Shown here: positions 19,131 to 26,458 of the stretch, piece by piece
Layout: the number at the start of each line of letters is the position of its first letter
Numbering within the stretch: the stretch's first letter is position 1
Source: Methylocystis sp.
GTDB lineage: Bacteria > Pseudomonadota > Alphaproteobacteria > Rhizobiales > Beijerinckiaceae
Length of the DNA: 64,000 nucleotides
Direction: 5' to 3'
Assembly (NCBI GenBank): GCA_016178015.1
Contig: JACOUB010000019.1
Span: 1 to 64,000 of the forward strand
Made by a program: the position numbers and the translations under genes
The notes under the pieces: model-generated
Told to the model about the DNA's origin: nothing
The model's input: only the letters and a program-made list of their open reading frames with translations
Databases searched by the model: none

Positions 19131-19889
19131 TCAGACCTTGGCGATGATCTTGGTGGTCGAGTACCATTTGCCCATGAACCACCACAGGAAATACACCAGC
19201 ATCGAGACGAAGCCCGAGAAGAACGCCGCCACCGGCACCACGTCCTTGCCGAAGGTGCGCAGCGTGCCGCGCTCGACGATGCGGATGTATTCGGGCATCG
19301 ACGTGCGCACGAAGTGGAAGCCGATCAGGTCGGCGAGCGTCATCAGCTGGCCATTCTGATCGGTCGCCTGATGGAAGGCGGCGATCACCGGCCAGTTGTT
19401 GGGATAAAACAACAGGCCCCACCCCAGCGAGCCGACGATCGCGGTGATCATGTAGCTGCCCGACAGCAGAAGCACGATGTCCAGCCACAGCGCCGGAACG
19501 ATCAGCGCCGACGGGAACACCTCATTGATCGGGAAATAGGTCCAACCCCAGAAGTTCACGTAGCGGTTGATCCACTCGCCGATCAGCAAGCCCAGCACCA
19601 CGAAGGTGGCGCCGAACGGCAGACGGAAGTTCTCCCACCAGAACGCTTGCGACGCGGCCGCGAAGGTCACGCCCAGGATGGGCACCACCGTCGGCCACAT
19701 GCGGCGATCCTTCCAATCCACCCAGAAGTCCCAGTCGCCCGCCGTCAGCATGAAGTGGATGTGATAGCCGCCCAGGCAGGCCAGAAACACGAGGGTGAGA
19801 ATCAGCCAGTCGGAAACCTGTACGCACCCCGCCGCCTCGGCGATGGAGTGGAAAGGACCGATCGCCCCTCCGCTTTTCGATTGTGACAT
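19131..19889 (-). CDS. pmoA: Particulate methane monooxygenase subunit A
   Basis: A 252-residue integral membrane subunit of pMMO, the standard marker gene for methanotrophs. It begins MSQSKSGGAIGPFHS and contains the diagnostic stretches GDWDFWVDWKDRRMWPTV, NFWGWTYFPIN and GSLGWGLLFYPNNWP, then DLIGFHFVRTSMPEYIR. It reads as a canonical alphaproteobacterial PmoA, not AmoA or the PxmA type. The replacement in WWENFRLPFG, where I recall Val in common Methylocystis sequences, suggests a somewhat divergent lineage. AGGAG lies seven bases before the ATG at 19889; the track start three bases earlier is a GTG. It is the second gene of the operon, 390 bp after pmoC. Confidence 0.97.
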   Translation of the reverse strand: MSQSKSGGAIGPFHSIAEAAGCVQVSDWLILTLVFLACLGGYHIHFMLTAGDWDFWVDWKDRRMWPTVVPILGVTFAAASQAFWWENFRLPFGATFVVLGLLIGEWINRYVNFWGWTYFPINEVFPSALIVPALWLDIVLLLSGSYMITAIVGSLGWGLLFYPNNWPVIAAFHQATDQNGQLMTLADLIGFHFVRTSMPEYIRIVERGTLRTFGKDVVPVAAFFSGFVSMLVYFLWWFMGKWYSTTKIIAKV

Positions 19890-20114
19890 CACTCTTCTCC
19901 TTGGTGTCTACCCGGCTCTCTTCCGCCGGATTTGTCGATTTGGATTTGGACTTTGTCGAACTTGAAACGCCGCCCCCGTGATTTTAGCCTCCCGCGCGCT
20001 GCGCGCTTCTTCTCAAGTTGAACGGGCCGCCCCTTAGTTGATTGACGCAACGCTTTTTTAAGGAGCGGCCCAACCCGAGCCTTTGACGTTCACGGAGGAT
20101 GTTTGTCGTCGGCT

Positions 20115-20229
20115 AGAGCAGGTCCCGAAAAAGTTGACAGACTTTTTCGACGAGGACCTGCTCCAACTTATTGAGTTGGAGCGTATTCTTATCGATCAGG
20201 CGATTCCACCTGATCGGAATACGCTCTAA
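20115..20229. repeat. Two-hairpin element (family C), copy 2, inside the pmoC-pmoA gap
   Basis: Bounded by TAGAGC and GCTCTAA. Hairpin 1 has the same arms as the copy at 13945. Hairpin 2 is GAGCGTATTC against GAATACGCTC (perfect), enclosing CGATCAGGCG-ATTC-CACCTGATCG. It lies about 50 bp after the pmoC stop within the operon, so it would be part of the pmoCAB mRNA. The remainder of the gap (19890-20114) shows no gene. Confidence 0.85.
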
Positions 20230-20279
20230 CGTCCGCGCCGTTTGTCACCCGCGCGGGCGCCGGTTTCGACGAGCCTCGT

Positions 20280-21062
20280 TTAGGCCGCGCCCAACAGCGT
20301 CTTGACGCCCTCGGGGCCGATCAGCTCGCGGATGCGGTAGAGGATCTGCAGCACGACGCCGAACACGCCGAGCGCCATCCAGCCGAAGAACACGAAGCCC
20401 CAATGCAGCGGCGCGACGAACAGTTCCTCCATGAACCAGAAGGTGTGACCCCACTCGTTCAGGCCGACGTTCGGGATGATCATGAACGGGCCGACCGCGA
20501 CGATCAGGAAGGCCAGCGAGAAGCCCTTGGCGAAATAGGGAAGACGGGTCTTCGCATAGAAGAACGAGCCCACCGCCATGATCGAGTAGATCGGATAGCT
20601 CATGTAGAACTCGATGATGTGGCTCGGCGTGAAGTCCGTGTCGCGAATCACCGTCATGTGCCAGGTGCCGTCCTGCTCGGTAAAGAAGCTCGCGCCCCAG
20701 TAGATCGCCACGCCGTAGACCGTCAGCCACTGCAGCAGCACCATGTAGCGGCGCAGCTCCTCGCGCGGCTGCACGGCCGCCACGTTGCGGTCGCGGGTCT
20801 TCCACAGATAGCCGGCCAGGCCGAGGCCGGCGACCAGCTCCAGCGGAATCTCGGTCCACAGGATCGAGAGCCAGTAGGTCTGAAACTCCGGCGCAAACGA
20901 GTCGAGGCCGGCGCGCCAGCCGAAAATCTGCTCGTAAATGCGGATGAACAGATAGAAGACGCACAGGACGGCGGAGCCGATCCACATGCCCTTCAAATCC
21001 ACGATCGTTTCCGCGCCGGCGGCGGCCCCCGCCCGGGCGACTGTTGGCGTCGATAGACTCAT
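20280..21062 (-). CDS. pmoC: Particulate methane monooxygenase subunit C
   Basis: A 260-residue integral membrane subunit of pMMO with five or six helices. The conserved metal site of PmoC is intact as Asp131, His135 and His148 within EQDGTWHMTVIRDTDFTPSH, spaced 4 and 13 residues as in characterised enzymes. The start at 21062 is chosen because GGAGG lies five bases upstream; the track start at 21074 would contain that very site in its own codons. It is the first gene of pmoCAB. The leader carries an exact 18-bp tandem array that reaches almost to the ribosome-binding site, and a candidate sigma-70 promoter lies about 320 bp upstream. Confidence 0.97.
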   Translation of the reverse strand: MSLSTPTVARAGAAAGAETIVDLKGMWIGSAVLCVFYLFIRIYEQIFGWRAGLDSFAPEFQTYWLSILWTEIPLELVAGLGLAGYLWKTRDRNVAAVQPREELRRYMVLLQWLTVYGVAIYWGASFFTEQDGTWHMTVIRDTDFTPSHIIEFYMSYPIYSIMAVGSFFYAKTRLPYFAKGFSLAFLIVAVGPFMIIPNVGLNEWGHTFWFMEELFVAPLHWGFVFFGWMALGVFGVVLQILYRIRELIGPEGVKTLLGAA

Positions 21063-21074
21063 TGTTTCCTCCAT

Positions 21075-21135
21075 GAGTTTTATACGTTTGTCGAGTTTTA
21101 TACGTTGTCTGAGTTTTATACGTTGCTCGAGTTTT
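21075..21135. repeat. 18-bp tandem array in the pmoC leader
   Basis: Three full units of GAGTTTTATACGTT plus four variable bases at 21075-21092, 21093-21110 and 21111-21128, and a partial fourth (GAGTTTT, 21129-21135). The 14-base core is identical in all three. On the transcribed strand the unit reads AACGTATAAAACTC. The array ends directly at the ATGGAGG that forms the pmoC ribosome-binding site. Confidence 0.92.
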
Positions 21136-21385
21136 CTTTAGTTCGAGGGATTTTCGACCGCTTGCGACACGCTCCGCCTCCCGCCACGGAACTCATTCGC
21201 CTTAGCCATTGATCGCCGTTCGTTTGAAGGTTTAAGACCCTTTCTCGGCGTTGTTTTTTAACCAAGGACGAATTTCCGAAGTCGCCGCTGAGGACGATCG
21301 CGACTCGCGGCCTCCCGAATGGCTCCATTCGGAAGCCTTAGCCCCGCCCAGCGTGGCGCAACCATTTCCCGTCGCGGGGCCGAAG

Positions 21386-21414
21386 ACAATACCCGACAGG
21401 GCTGGCGACGACAA
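21386..21414 (-). promoter_or_regulatory. Candidate sigma-70 promoter of pmoCAB
   Basis: On the minus strand, TTGTCG (21414-21409) and TATTGT (21391-21386) are separated by 17 bases, each matching four of six consensus bases. Transcription would begin near 21379 and give a leader of roughly 317 nt. Long pmoC leaders driven by sigma-70 promoters have been described in other methanotrophs, but other pairs in this AT-containing stretch (21480-21550) are possible. Confidence 0.4.
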
Positions 21415-21760
21415 TCTATTGAGCGGTATCGATGCGCCGATCGGGTAGGCGCAATACCACCCGAAATCACGCCCCAAGCGATCGGCGACGATCGCCGAAA
21501 GGCAGCCGCCGCAATCAACAAATCAACATAAATCCAATGCGCTAATCAACGCTGCCGGCCGCCAAAACCCCACCCGCCCTCCCCCTCCCGCCCCCGCGCA
21601 CACGGGCTGCGACCGGATGTGGGTGGAACGGCGTTCCTCTCCCGCTGCGGCCCCGGGGCGTTGCGCAGATCGTTGGCTTGCGCGGCGCGCGTTCGGAGCG
21701 GCTGCAGCGTCAAGCGCGTTTCGATCGTCCCTCTAATGTCAACGGCGCAAAAGGGTTTCT

Positions 21761-21795
21761 CGTCCTTGCGAGGAGCAATGCTCCTCGCAAGGACG
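21761..21795. repeat. Perfect 17-bp palindrome with one-base centre
   Basis: CGTCCTTGCGAGGAGCA, then A, then its exact complement. It lies in the long gap between pmoC and the cytochrome c peroxidase gene, 120 bp after the latter's stop, and could end that upstream transcript. No T-run follows. No gene is seen between 21140 and 21913. Confidence 0.7.
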
Positions 21796-21913
21796 GGTCA
21801 ATGTTTCTCGCCGTTGGCATAAGCCTGCTGCATGGTTTTCTGGCGCCTCAAGGAGGCCCTGAAAAGGCCGTCTCGAAGGATCGAGGAAACCACTCGCCCG
21901 GATCCGCCGCCCC

Positions 21914-22951
21914 TTATTGCGGACGCGGCGTGTCCTTGGCGCGCGCCGGCAGGATCGGGTAGACGACGCTCGGCTGTTCGCCGGTGAGCGTGCCAAGAAA
22001 CGCCGTGATCGCCGCGATCTCTTCCTGCGAGAGCTTTTGTCCCAGCTGATCGACGGACATCAGGGCGACGGCATCCTCCAGGGCCCAGACTTGGCCGGTA
22101 TGGAAGTAAGGCGCCCGCAAGGCGACATTGCGCAACGGCGCCGCGCGGAACACGTATTCGTCCGCAGCGCTCTTGGTGACCGCCTGGCGTCCCTTGTCGG
22201 CCAGAGGCATGATCTCTTCGCTGGGCTTTTCGACGACGCCGAACGGGAAATAGCCATTGCCGCCGACATTGACGCCGCCGTGGCAGGCGGCGCAGCCCTT
22301 GTCGAGGAACAGGCGCAGCCCGCGCTTCTCCGTGTCGTTGATCGCCGCCTCGTCGCCCATGAGGAACCTATCGAAGCGCGACGACGGCGTAATCAGCGTC
22401 GCTTCGAACGCCTCGATCGCCTTGGCCATGTTATCGAAGCTCACGGCGTTGGCCTCATTGGGAAACGCCTTCTGGAATTCGCTGACATAGGCGGGAATGC
22501 TGCGCAGCGTCTTCTCGACCAGATCGGGCGTATTGTTCATCTCGACGGCGGCCTGCACCGGTCCCTTGGCTTGGGCTTTCAAGTCCTCGGCGCGGCCATC
22601 CCAGAACTGAGCGATGTTGAACACGGCGTTGAGCACGGTCGGCGCGCGGCGCGGGCCTTTCTGCCAGCCGTGGCCGATCGAGGTCGGTCCGGCGTCGACG
22701 CCGCCCGTGCCGAGGTTGTGACAGCTGTTGCAGCTGATGATTTGGCTGCGCGACAGGCGCGGATCGAAAAACAGCTTTTTACCCAGTTCCGTTTTTGCCG
22801 GCGTCAGCTCGTTGTTCTTGACGACGCTGGCGACGCGCGCCGGCGTTATCGGAGCTAACACCGCGCTCGCCTCCTGCCTGAGATCGCCGGCGACGGCGGT
22901 GAGCGGAAAGACCAACATCGCACTCAGTGCGGAGATCAAGGAACGTGACAT
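21914..22951 (-). CDS. Dihaem cytochrome c peroxidase family protein
   Basis: A 345-residue periplasmic protein of the CcpA/MauG family, which uses two c-type haems to reduce peroxide or oxidise protein substrates. A signal peptide (MSRSLISALSAMLVFPLTAVAG) is followed by the first haem motif CNSCH (74-78) and the second CAACH (220-224). The start at 22951 has GAAGGAG upstream; the track ORF is 30 codons too long. It lies about 0.85 kb upstream of pmoC in the same direction, with a palindrome between, so it may be a separate transcript. Copper-responsive peroxidases of this family are known on the surface of other methanotrophs. No MbnP-like partner is visible here. Confidence 0.88.
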   Translation of the reverse strand: MSRSLISALSAMLVFPLTAVAGDLRQEASAVLAPITPARVASVVKNNELTPAKTELGKKLFFDPRLSRSQIISCNSCHNLGTGGVDAGPTSIGHGWQKGPRRAPTVLNAVFNIAQFWDGRAEDLKAQAKGPVQAAVEMNNTPDLVEKTLRSIPAYVSEFQKAFPNEANAVSFDNMAKAIEAFEATLITPSSRFDRFLMGDEAAINDTEKRGLRLFLDKGCAACHGGVNVGGNGYFPFGVVEKPSEEIMPLADKGRQAVTKSAADEYVFRAAPLRNVALRAPYFHTGQVWALEDAVALMSVDQLGQKLSQEEIAAITAFLGTLTGEQPSVVYPILPARAKDTPRPQ

Positions 22952-23076
22952 CGTTGGCTCCTTCGATGGAAGGCGGGCGCGCGCCGCAAACCGACCGCCC
23001 AAACGCACTGCCCAGCTACCACAACCGATGACGATCCGCAAAGAAGAGCACGCGGCGGGTCATTCGAGGCGCCGCT

Positions 23077-24069
23077 CTAATCGGCTGCATCGCTCGCGGC
23101 CGCGTCGAGGCGCGCGGCGAGCCGGCCCCACAGGGCGTTCTGCGCGCTGAACACATAGTCCAGCTTGGCGCTGGCGACCTCCTCGGCGCCGTGGCGGATC
23201 AGCCAATCGGCGAACTGGGGAACCGCGCTGGCGGGACACGAAAATGCGGCGGCGCCGTCACTGCCCATGGCGCGCATACGTGCGCCAAACCTGCTCTCGC
23301 CCTTGCGGAGGATCTTGTCGGTCAGCGTCAGCCGCGCGCGCACCTCGCGCATGGTGCGCGCTTCTTCTTCCGCGGCGATGCGCGAGAGAATGACGCGCGC
23401 CGCTTCGCGCGCGCTCTCGCTCCAAGCCGCCTTAAGCGAGGCTGCGAGATTGGCCTGCGAGCGCAAGATCACGCCGTCGTCGAGCGTCTTCAGGGCGTTG
23501 GCTTTGAGCGTCGCGCCGGTCGTCGTGATGTCGACGATGAGGTCGGCCGAACCGGCCGCCGGCGCGCCTTCGGTGGCGCCGGAGCTTTCGACGATGCGAT
23601 AATCTCCGACGCCGTGCTCGGCAAGGAAGCGGCGCGCCGTGTGCACATATTTGGTGGCGACGCGAATGCCGCGGCCATGGCACGCGCGAAACCCTCCGGC
23701 CACATCCGCGAGATCGGCCATCGTGCGCACGTCGATCCAGGCTTCCGGCACGGCGACCACGACATCGGCGCGCCCGAAGCCGAGCGGCGCCAGCAATTCG
23801 ACGTGCGTTTGCATATCGGGAATCGTCTCGCGCAGCAGATCTTCGCCGGCGACGGCCATATGCACATCGCCGGCGGCGAGCCGGCTGGCGATTTCCGCGG
23901 TCGGCAGAAAAGCCGCTTCGACATCCTCGACGCCATCGAGCGAGCCGCGATAACCGCGCGCGCCGCGCGCCTGCGTCAGCTCGAGCCCGGCTCTGGCGAA
24001 GAATGCGGCGGCGTTTTCTTGCAAACGGCCCTTGGAGGGAACGGCCACGACGAGCTTTGCTGCGGTCAT
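23077..24069 (-). CDS. hisG: ATP phosphoribosyltransferase catalytic subunit
   Basis: A 330-residue enzyme for the first step of histidine synthesis, joining ATP and PRPP. Visible family features are the N-terminal VAVPSKGRLQENA, the phosphate-binding loop in the DITTTGATLKANAL region (ending about residue 195), and SSGATEGAPAAGSADLIVD. It is longer than the short form of about 215-230 residues, with an extra C-terminal segment like that of several Hyphomicrobiales. HisZ lies directly upstream and overlaps its start by four bases (ATGA), so the two are translationally coupled and should form the HisG-HisZ complex that restores histidine feedback. The track start eight codons earlier lies inside hisZ. 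Confidence 0.92.
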   Translation of the reverse strand: MTAAKLVVAVPSKGRLQENAAAFFARAGLELTQARGARGYRGSLDGVEDVEAAFLPTAEIASRLAAGDVHMAVAGEDLLRETIPDMQTHVELLAPLGFGRADVVVAVPEAWIDVRTMADLADVAGGFRACHGRGIRVATKYVHTARRFLAEHGVGDYRIVESSGATEGAPAAGSADLIVDITTTGATLKANALKTLDDGVILRSQANLAASLKAAWSESAREAARVILSRIAAEEEARTMREVRARLTLTDKILRKGESRFGARMRAMGSDGAAAFSCPASAVPQFADWLIRHGAEEVASAKLDYVFSAQNALWGRLAARLDAAASDAAD

Positions 24070-25214
24070 GTGGCAGTCCTCGAAGACTGGCAATCGCCGA
24101 AAATCTCAGGTTGCAGCCGATCGACAAAGATCGCGGCGCCGACCGCCGGAATATCGCTCGCCGCGCCGAGCGTGCGCAACAGACGATCGTAACGCCCGCC
24201 GCCGATGACGGGCGCGCCTTGGCGCGATCCGGCGTTGTGCGCCTCGAACACGAAGCCGGTGTAATAATCGAGCCGGCGCGCGAAGCTCGCGGCAAAGCGC
24301 ATCTTGTCGAGGTCGAGCCCGCGCGCCGCGAGAAAATTCGATCGCGTATCCAAAGAATCGAGACAGCGCCCAAGGTCGAGCTTCGCGTCGTTCGCCAGGC
24401 GCCGCAAAGCGGCGGCGGCCGCGTCCGGGGTCCCTTCAACCTTCAAAAAACTTTCGATGATGGCGCGTTTTTCCGCGGCGACGCCCGGCCCGTTGGCGAG
24501 CTGAGCCTGCTCCAGGAAGCGTTCGGCGATCTCGCCGGCGCTGCGCCCGCCCACCGCCGAAATTCCGGCAAGGGAGAGCAGGTCTTCGACGAGCGCGCGC
24601 GCCCCCTCCTGGTCGGCTTTCTCCAGCGCCGCCACGACGCCGGCGCGTTCTTGCCCGCCATTCCGGGTCGGCGGGGCAAGGATCGCCGCCAAATCGCGCC
24701 CGCGCGCGTGGCCAGCCTCCAAGCGCCGCCGCCAGACCGGCGCCAGCCCTAAGCAATCGAGAAAGGACGAGACGAGAGCCGCGTCGCCGAGCCGGACGTC
24801 CAGCTCGCCTGAGCCCGCCGCCGTGGCGGCCTCGACGACGGCGGCGAGGATTTCCGCGTCGGCGGCCTCCGGGTCGCTTCGCCCGAAGCTCTCGAGGCCC
24901 GCTTGCAGAAATTCGCCACTTCCGTCCGCGGCGCCCGAGCGAAAGCGGAACACCGCGCCGCCACAGGCGTAGGCCGCCGTCTGGCCGGCGAGCGGCGACG
25001 CCAGATAGGCGCGGCAAACGGGGATCGTATATTCCGGCCGCAGGCAGAAATCCGCGCCGGCGGCGTCGCTCGTCAGATACAGGCGGCCGCGGAAATCTTC
25101 GCCCGAGCGATCGAGGAAAACGCCGGCCGGTTGCAAGATCGCCGGTTCGCAACGCGTAAAGCCGGCGCGCAGGAAATGCGACAGGATCGTCTCCAGACGA
25201 TCGCCGTCCGGCAT
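24066..25214 (-). CDS. hisZ: ATP phosphoribosyltransferase regulatory subunit HisZ
   Basis: A 382-residue histidyl-tRNA synthetase-like protein without aminoacylation activity that acts as regulatory partner of HisG. It contains class II synthetase remnants: the dimer-interface FLRAGFTRCEPAILQPA, LRPEYTIPVCRAYL, the FRFRSGAADGSGEFLQAGLE loop, and near the C-terminus ARRLDYYTGFVFEAH and GGGRYDRLLRTLG. There is no C-terminal anticodon-binding domain, which separates it from HisS. The ATG at 25214 gives the normal family length; the longer track ORF adds 93 atypical residues. It overlaps hisG by four bases. Confidence 0.9.
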   Translation of the reverse strand: MPDGDRLETILSHFLRAGFTRCEPAILQPAGVFLDRSGEDFRGRLYLTSDAAGADFCLRPEYTIPVCRAYLASPLAGQTAAYACGGAVFRFRSGAADGSGEFLQAGLESFGRSDPEAADAEILAAVVEAATAAGSGELDVRLGDAALVSSFLDCLGLAPVWRRRLEAGHARGRDLAAILAPPTRNGGQERAGVVAALEKADQEGARALVEDLLSLAGISAVGGRSAGEIAERFLEQAQLANGPGVAAEKRAIIESFLKVEGTPDAAAAALRRLANDAKLDLGRCLDSLDTRSNFLAARGLDLDKMRFAASFARRLDYYTGFVFEAHNAGSRQGAPVIGGGRYDRLLRTLGAASDIPAVGAAIFVDRLQPEIFGDCQSSRTAT

Positions 25215-25527
25215 TTTTCGGCTATTCGGTCCGTTCACGACCAATTTTCCCCGTTGCGCGCCTTTCTCTAGCAAGCGCGAAGCAAGGGCGCATCCGCTTT
25301 CGGTGGAGAGGGTGAACGAAATGGGGGTTGTTCGGGCGCCTCCTGGGCGAAAGCGGCGAGTTCGGCTCGAGGCTTTGGACGAGGCGCTGCGAAGATCGCC
25401 AAGCGGAGTGACAGCAAGGGCGCCAAGAATTTTTGGAAACAAAAGTCGAACGGCAGCTCGTTGGCTTGACGGCGTCGATAATTGCATGCACATTTGCCGT
25501 TATCGCATGCTACTTTCGGAGATGTAG
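25215..25527. other. Divergent gap between hisZ and an unknown gene
   Basis: A 313-bp divergent intergenic region. The right end (25470-25510) is AT-richer and contains GATAATTGCATG and TTATCGCATGC, plausible promoter material for the plus-strand gene. No leader peptide with His codons and no repeat family member was found. Confidence 0.35.
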
Positions 25528-26064
25528 ATGCAAACTTACCTTCAGAGACTTAGAGACGGTTACACCAAGAACGGCATGGACCCGAAAGTTCGCCGGGACA
25601 GTTTCGATGATTTCCTGACGATGAAGACGATCGGCACGAAACGCGTCTGGACCTTCGGCAATCCTTTGGGGGCCAATGCGAGCCCGGTGTGCATGGGCGG
25701 CCACAGCCGAGAACTCGTGCGCAATCTCTGCGTGCGCGTCGATGCGCTAACGCTCGCAGAACTCGACGCCGTGACGGACGTGCTCGATTGCAGCAAGCAG
25801 GAATTTGTTGTCGAGGCGCTCTCGGCGGCGATCGCCAAGGCCATGCACGGCATCGACGAACAAGGACTTGCTCATCTTTTCGACGAACGCATCAAGGACC
25901 GTCTCGAAAAGGCGGAACTATCGTTTCAACCATCGGCGGACGGCAGCCACGAATGGCTCTACTTTCGCGGTGAACTTATGAAAAACAAAGAGTGGGAAAG
26001 GCATAAGGGCGTCGTAGAGGGCGTCAAGCAATTGATCGAAGGCGAAAAAGCGCAGTCGAAATAG
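25528..26064 (+). CDS. Hypothetical protein, unknown family
   Basis: A 178-residue soluble protein I do not recognise. There is no signal peptide or membrane helix. The segment LCVRVDALTLAELDAVTDVLDCSKQEFVVEALSAAIAKAM (about 70-110) looks like a strand followed by two helices in the manner of ribbon-helix-helix DNA-binding domains. The C-terminus is helical and charged (KNKEWERHKGVVEGVKQLIEGEKAQSK). CGGAGATGTAG precedes the ATG. Base composition is more AT-rich than the neighbours, which hints at transfer. It is convergent with pnp across a family A repeat. No partner gene is adjacent. Confidence 0.6.
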   Translation: MQTYLQRLRDGYTKNGMDPKVRRDSFDDFLTMKTIGTKRVWTFGNPLGANASPVCMGGHSRELVRNLCVRVDALTLAELDAVTDVLDCSKQEFVVEALSAAIAKAMHGIDEQGLAHLFDERIKDRLEKAELSFQPSADGSHEWLYFRGELMKNKEWERHKGVVEGVKQLIEGEKAQSK

Positions 26065-26239
26065 AACTGCACAGTTCGAGACGCCAAGGGCGCTCGAAAT
26101 GTCGCGTGCTCCCGCCGCCAACCGCCGTCATTGCGAGCCGCAGGCGAAGCAATCAAGTTTACGCGCAAGGCGCAAACGCCCTCTCCCAGAGGGCTACGGC
26201 AGTTGTGCGGATTCGGCCCCAACCAATGCGGCGCGCATT

Positions 26240-26430
26240 CCTTCTCCCGTGAAACGGGAGAAGGTGGCCCTCGCGTCAGCGAGGGTCGGATGAGGGCGCT
26301 CGGGGTTTGCCTCGCCTATGGGCGTGCGCCCGGTTCGCGCCACTTGTTCTGCGTCGTTTCGGAGGGCGGCGCCGGCCCTCATCCGACCCGGCTTCGCCGG
26401 GCCACCTTCTCCCGCCTTGCGGGAGAAGGG
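26240..26430. repeat. Family A palindromic repeat, copy 3 (convergent gap, reversed)
   Basis: The same composite as at 4712 but in the opposite orientation: the CCTCGCTGACGCGAGG-type half comes first and the CCCGGCTTCGCCGGG-type half last. It fills the convergent gap between the unknown 178-residue gene and pnp. Confidence 0.85.
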
Positions 26431-26458
26431 ATGCGCGCCGCGTCTTTGGCCGCCGGCG

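Noticed and set aside
17697-21062. Ammonia monooxygenase or the divergent pxmABC operon
   Set aside because: Gene order C-A-B and the PmoA signature stretches read as canonical alphaproteobacterial pMMO; pxm has order A-B-C and AmoA differs in these stretches.
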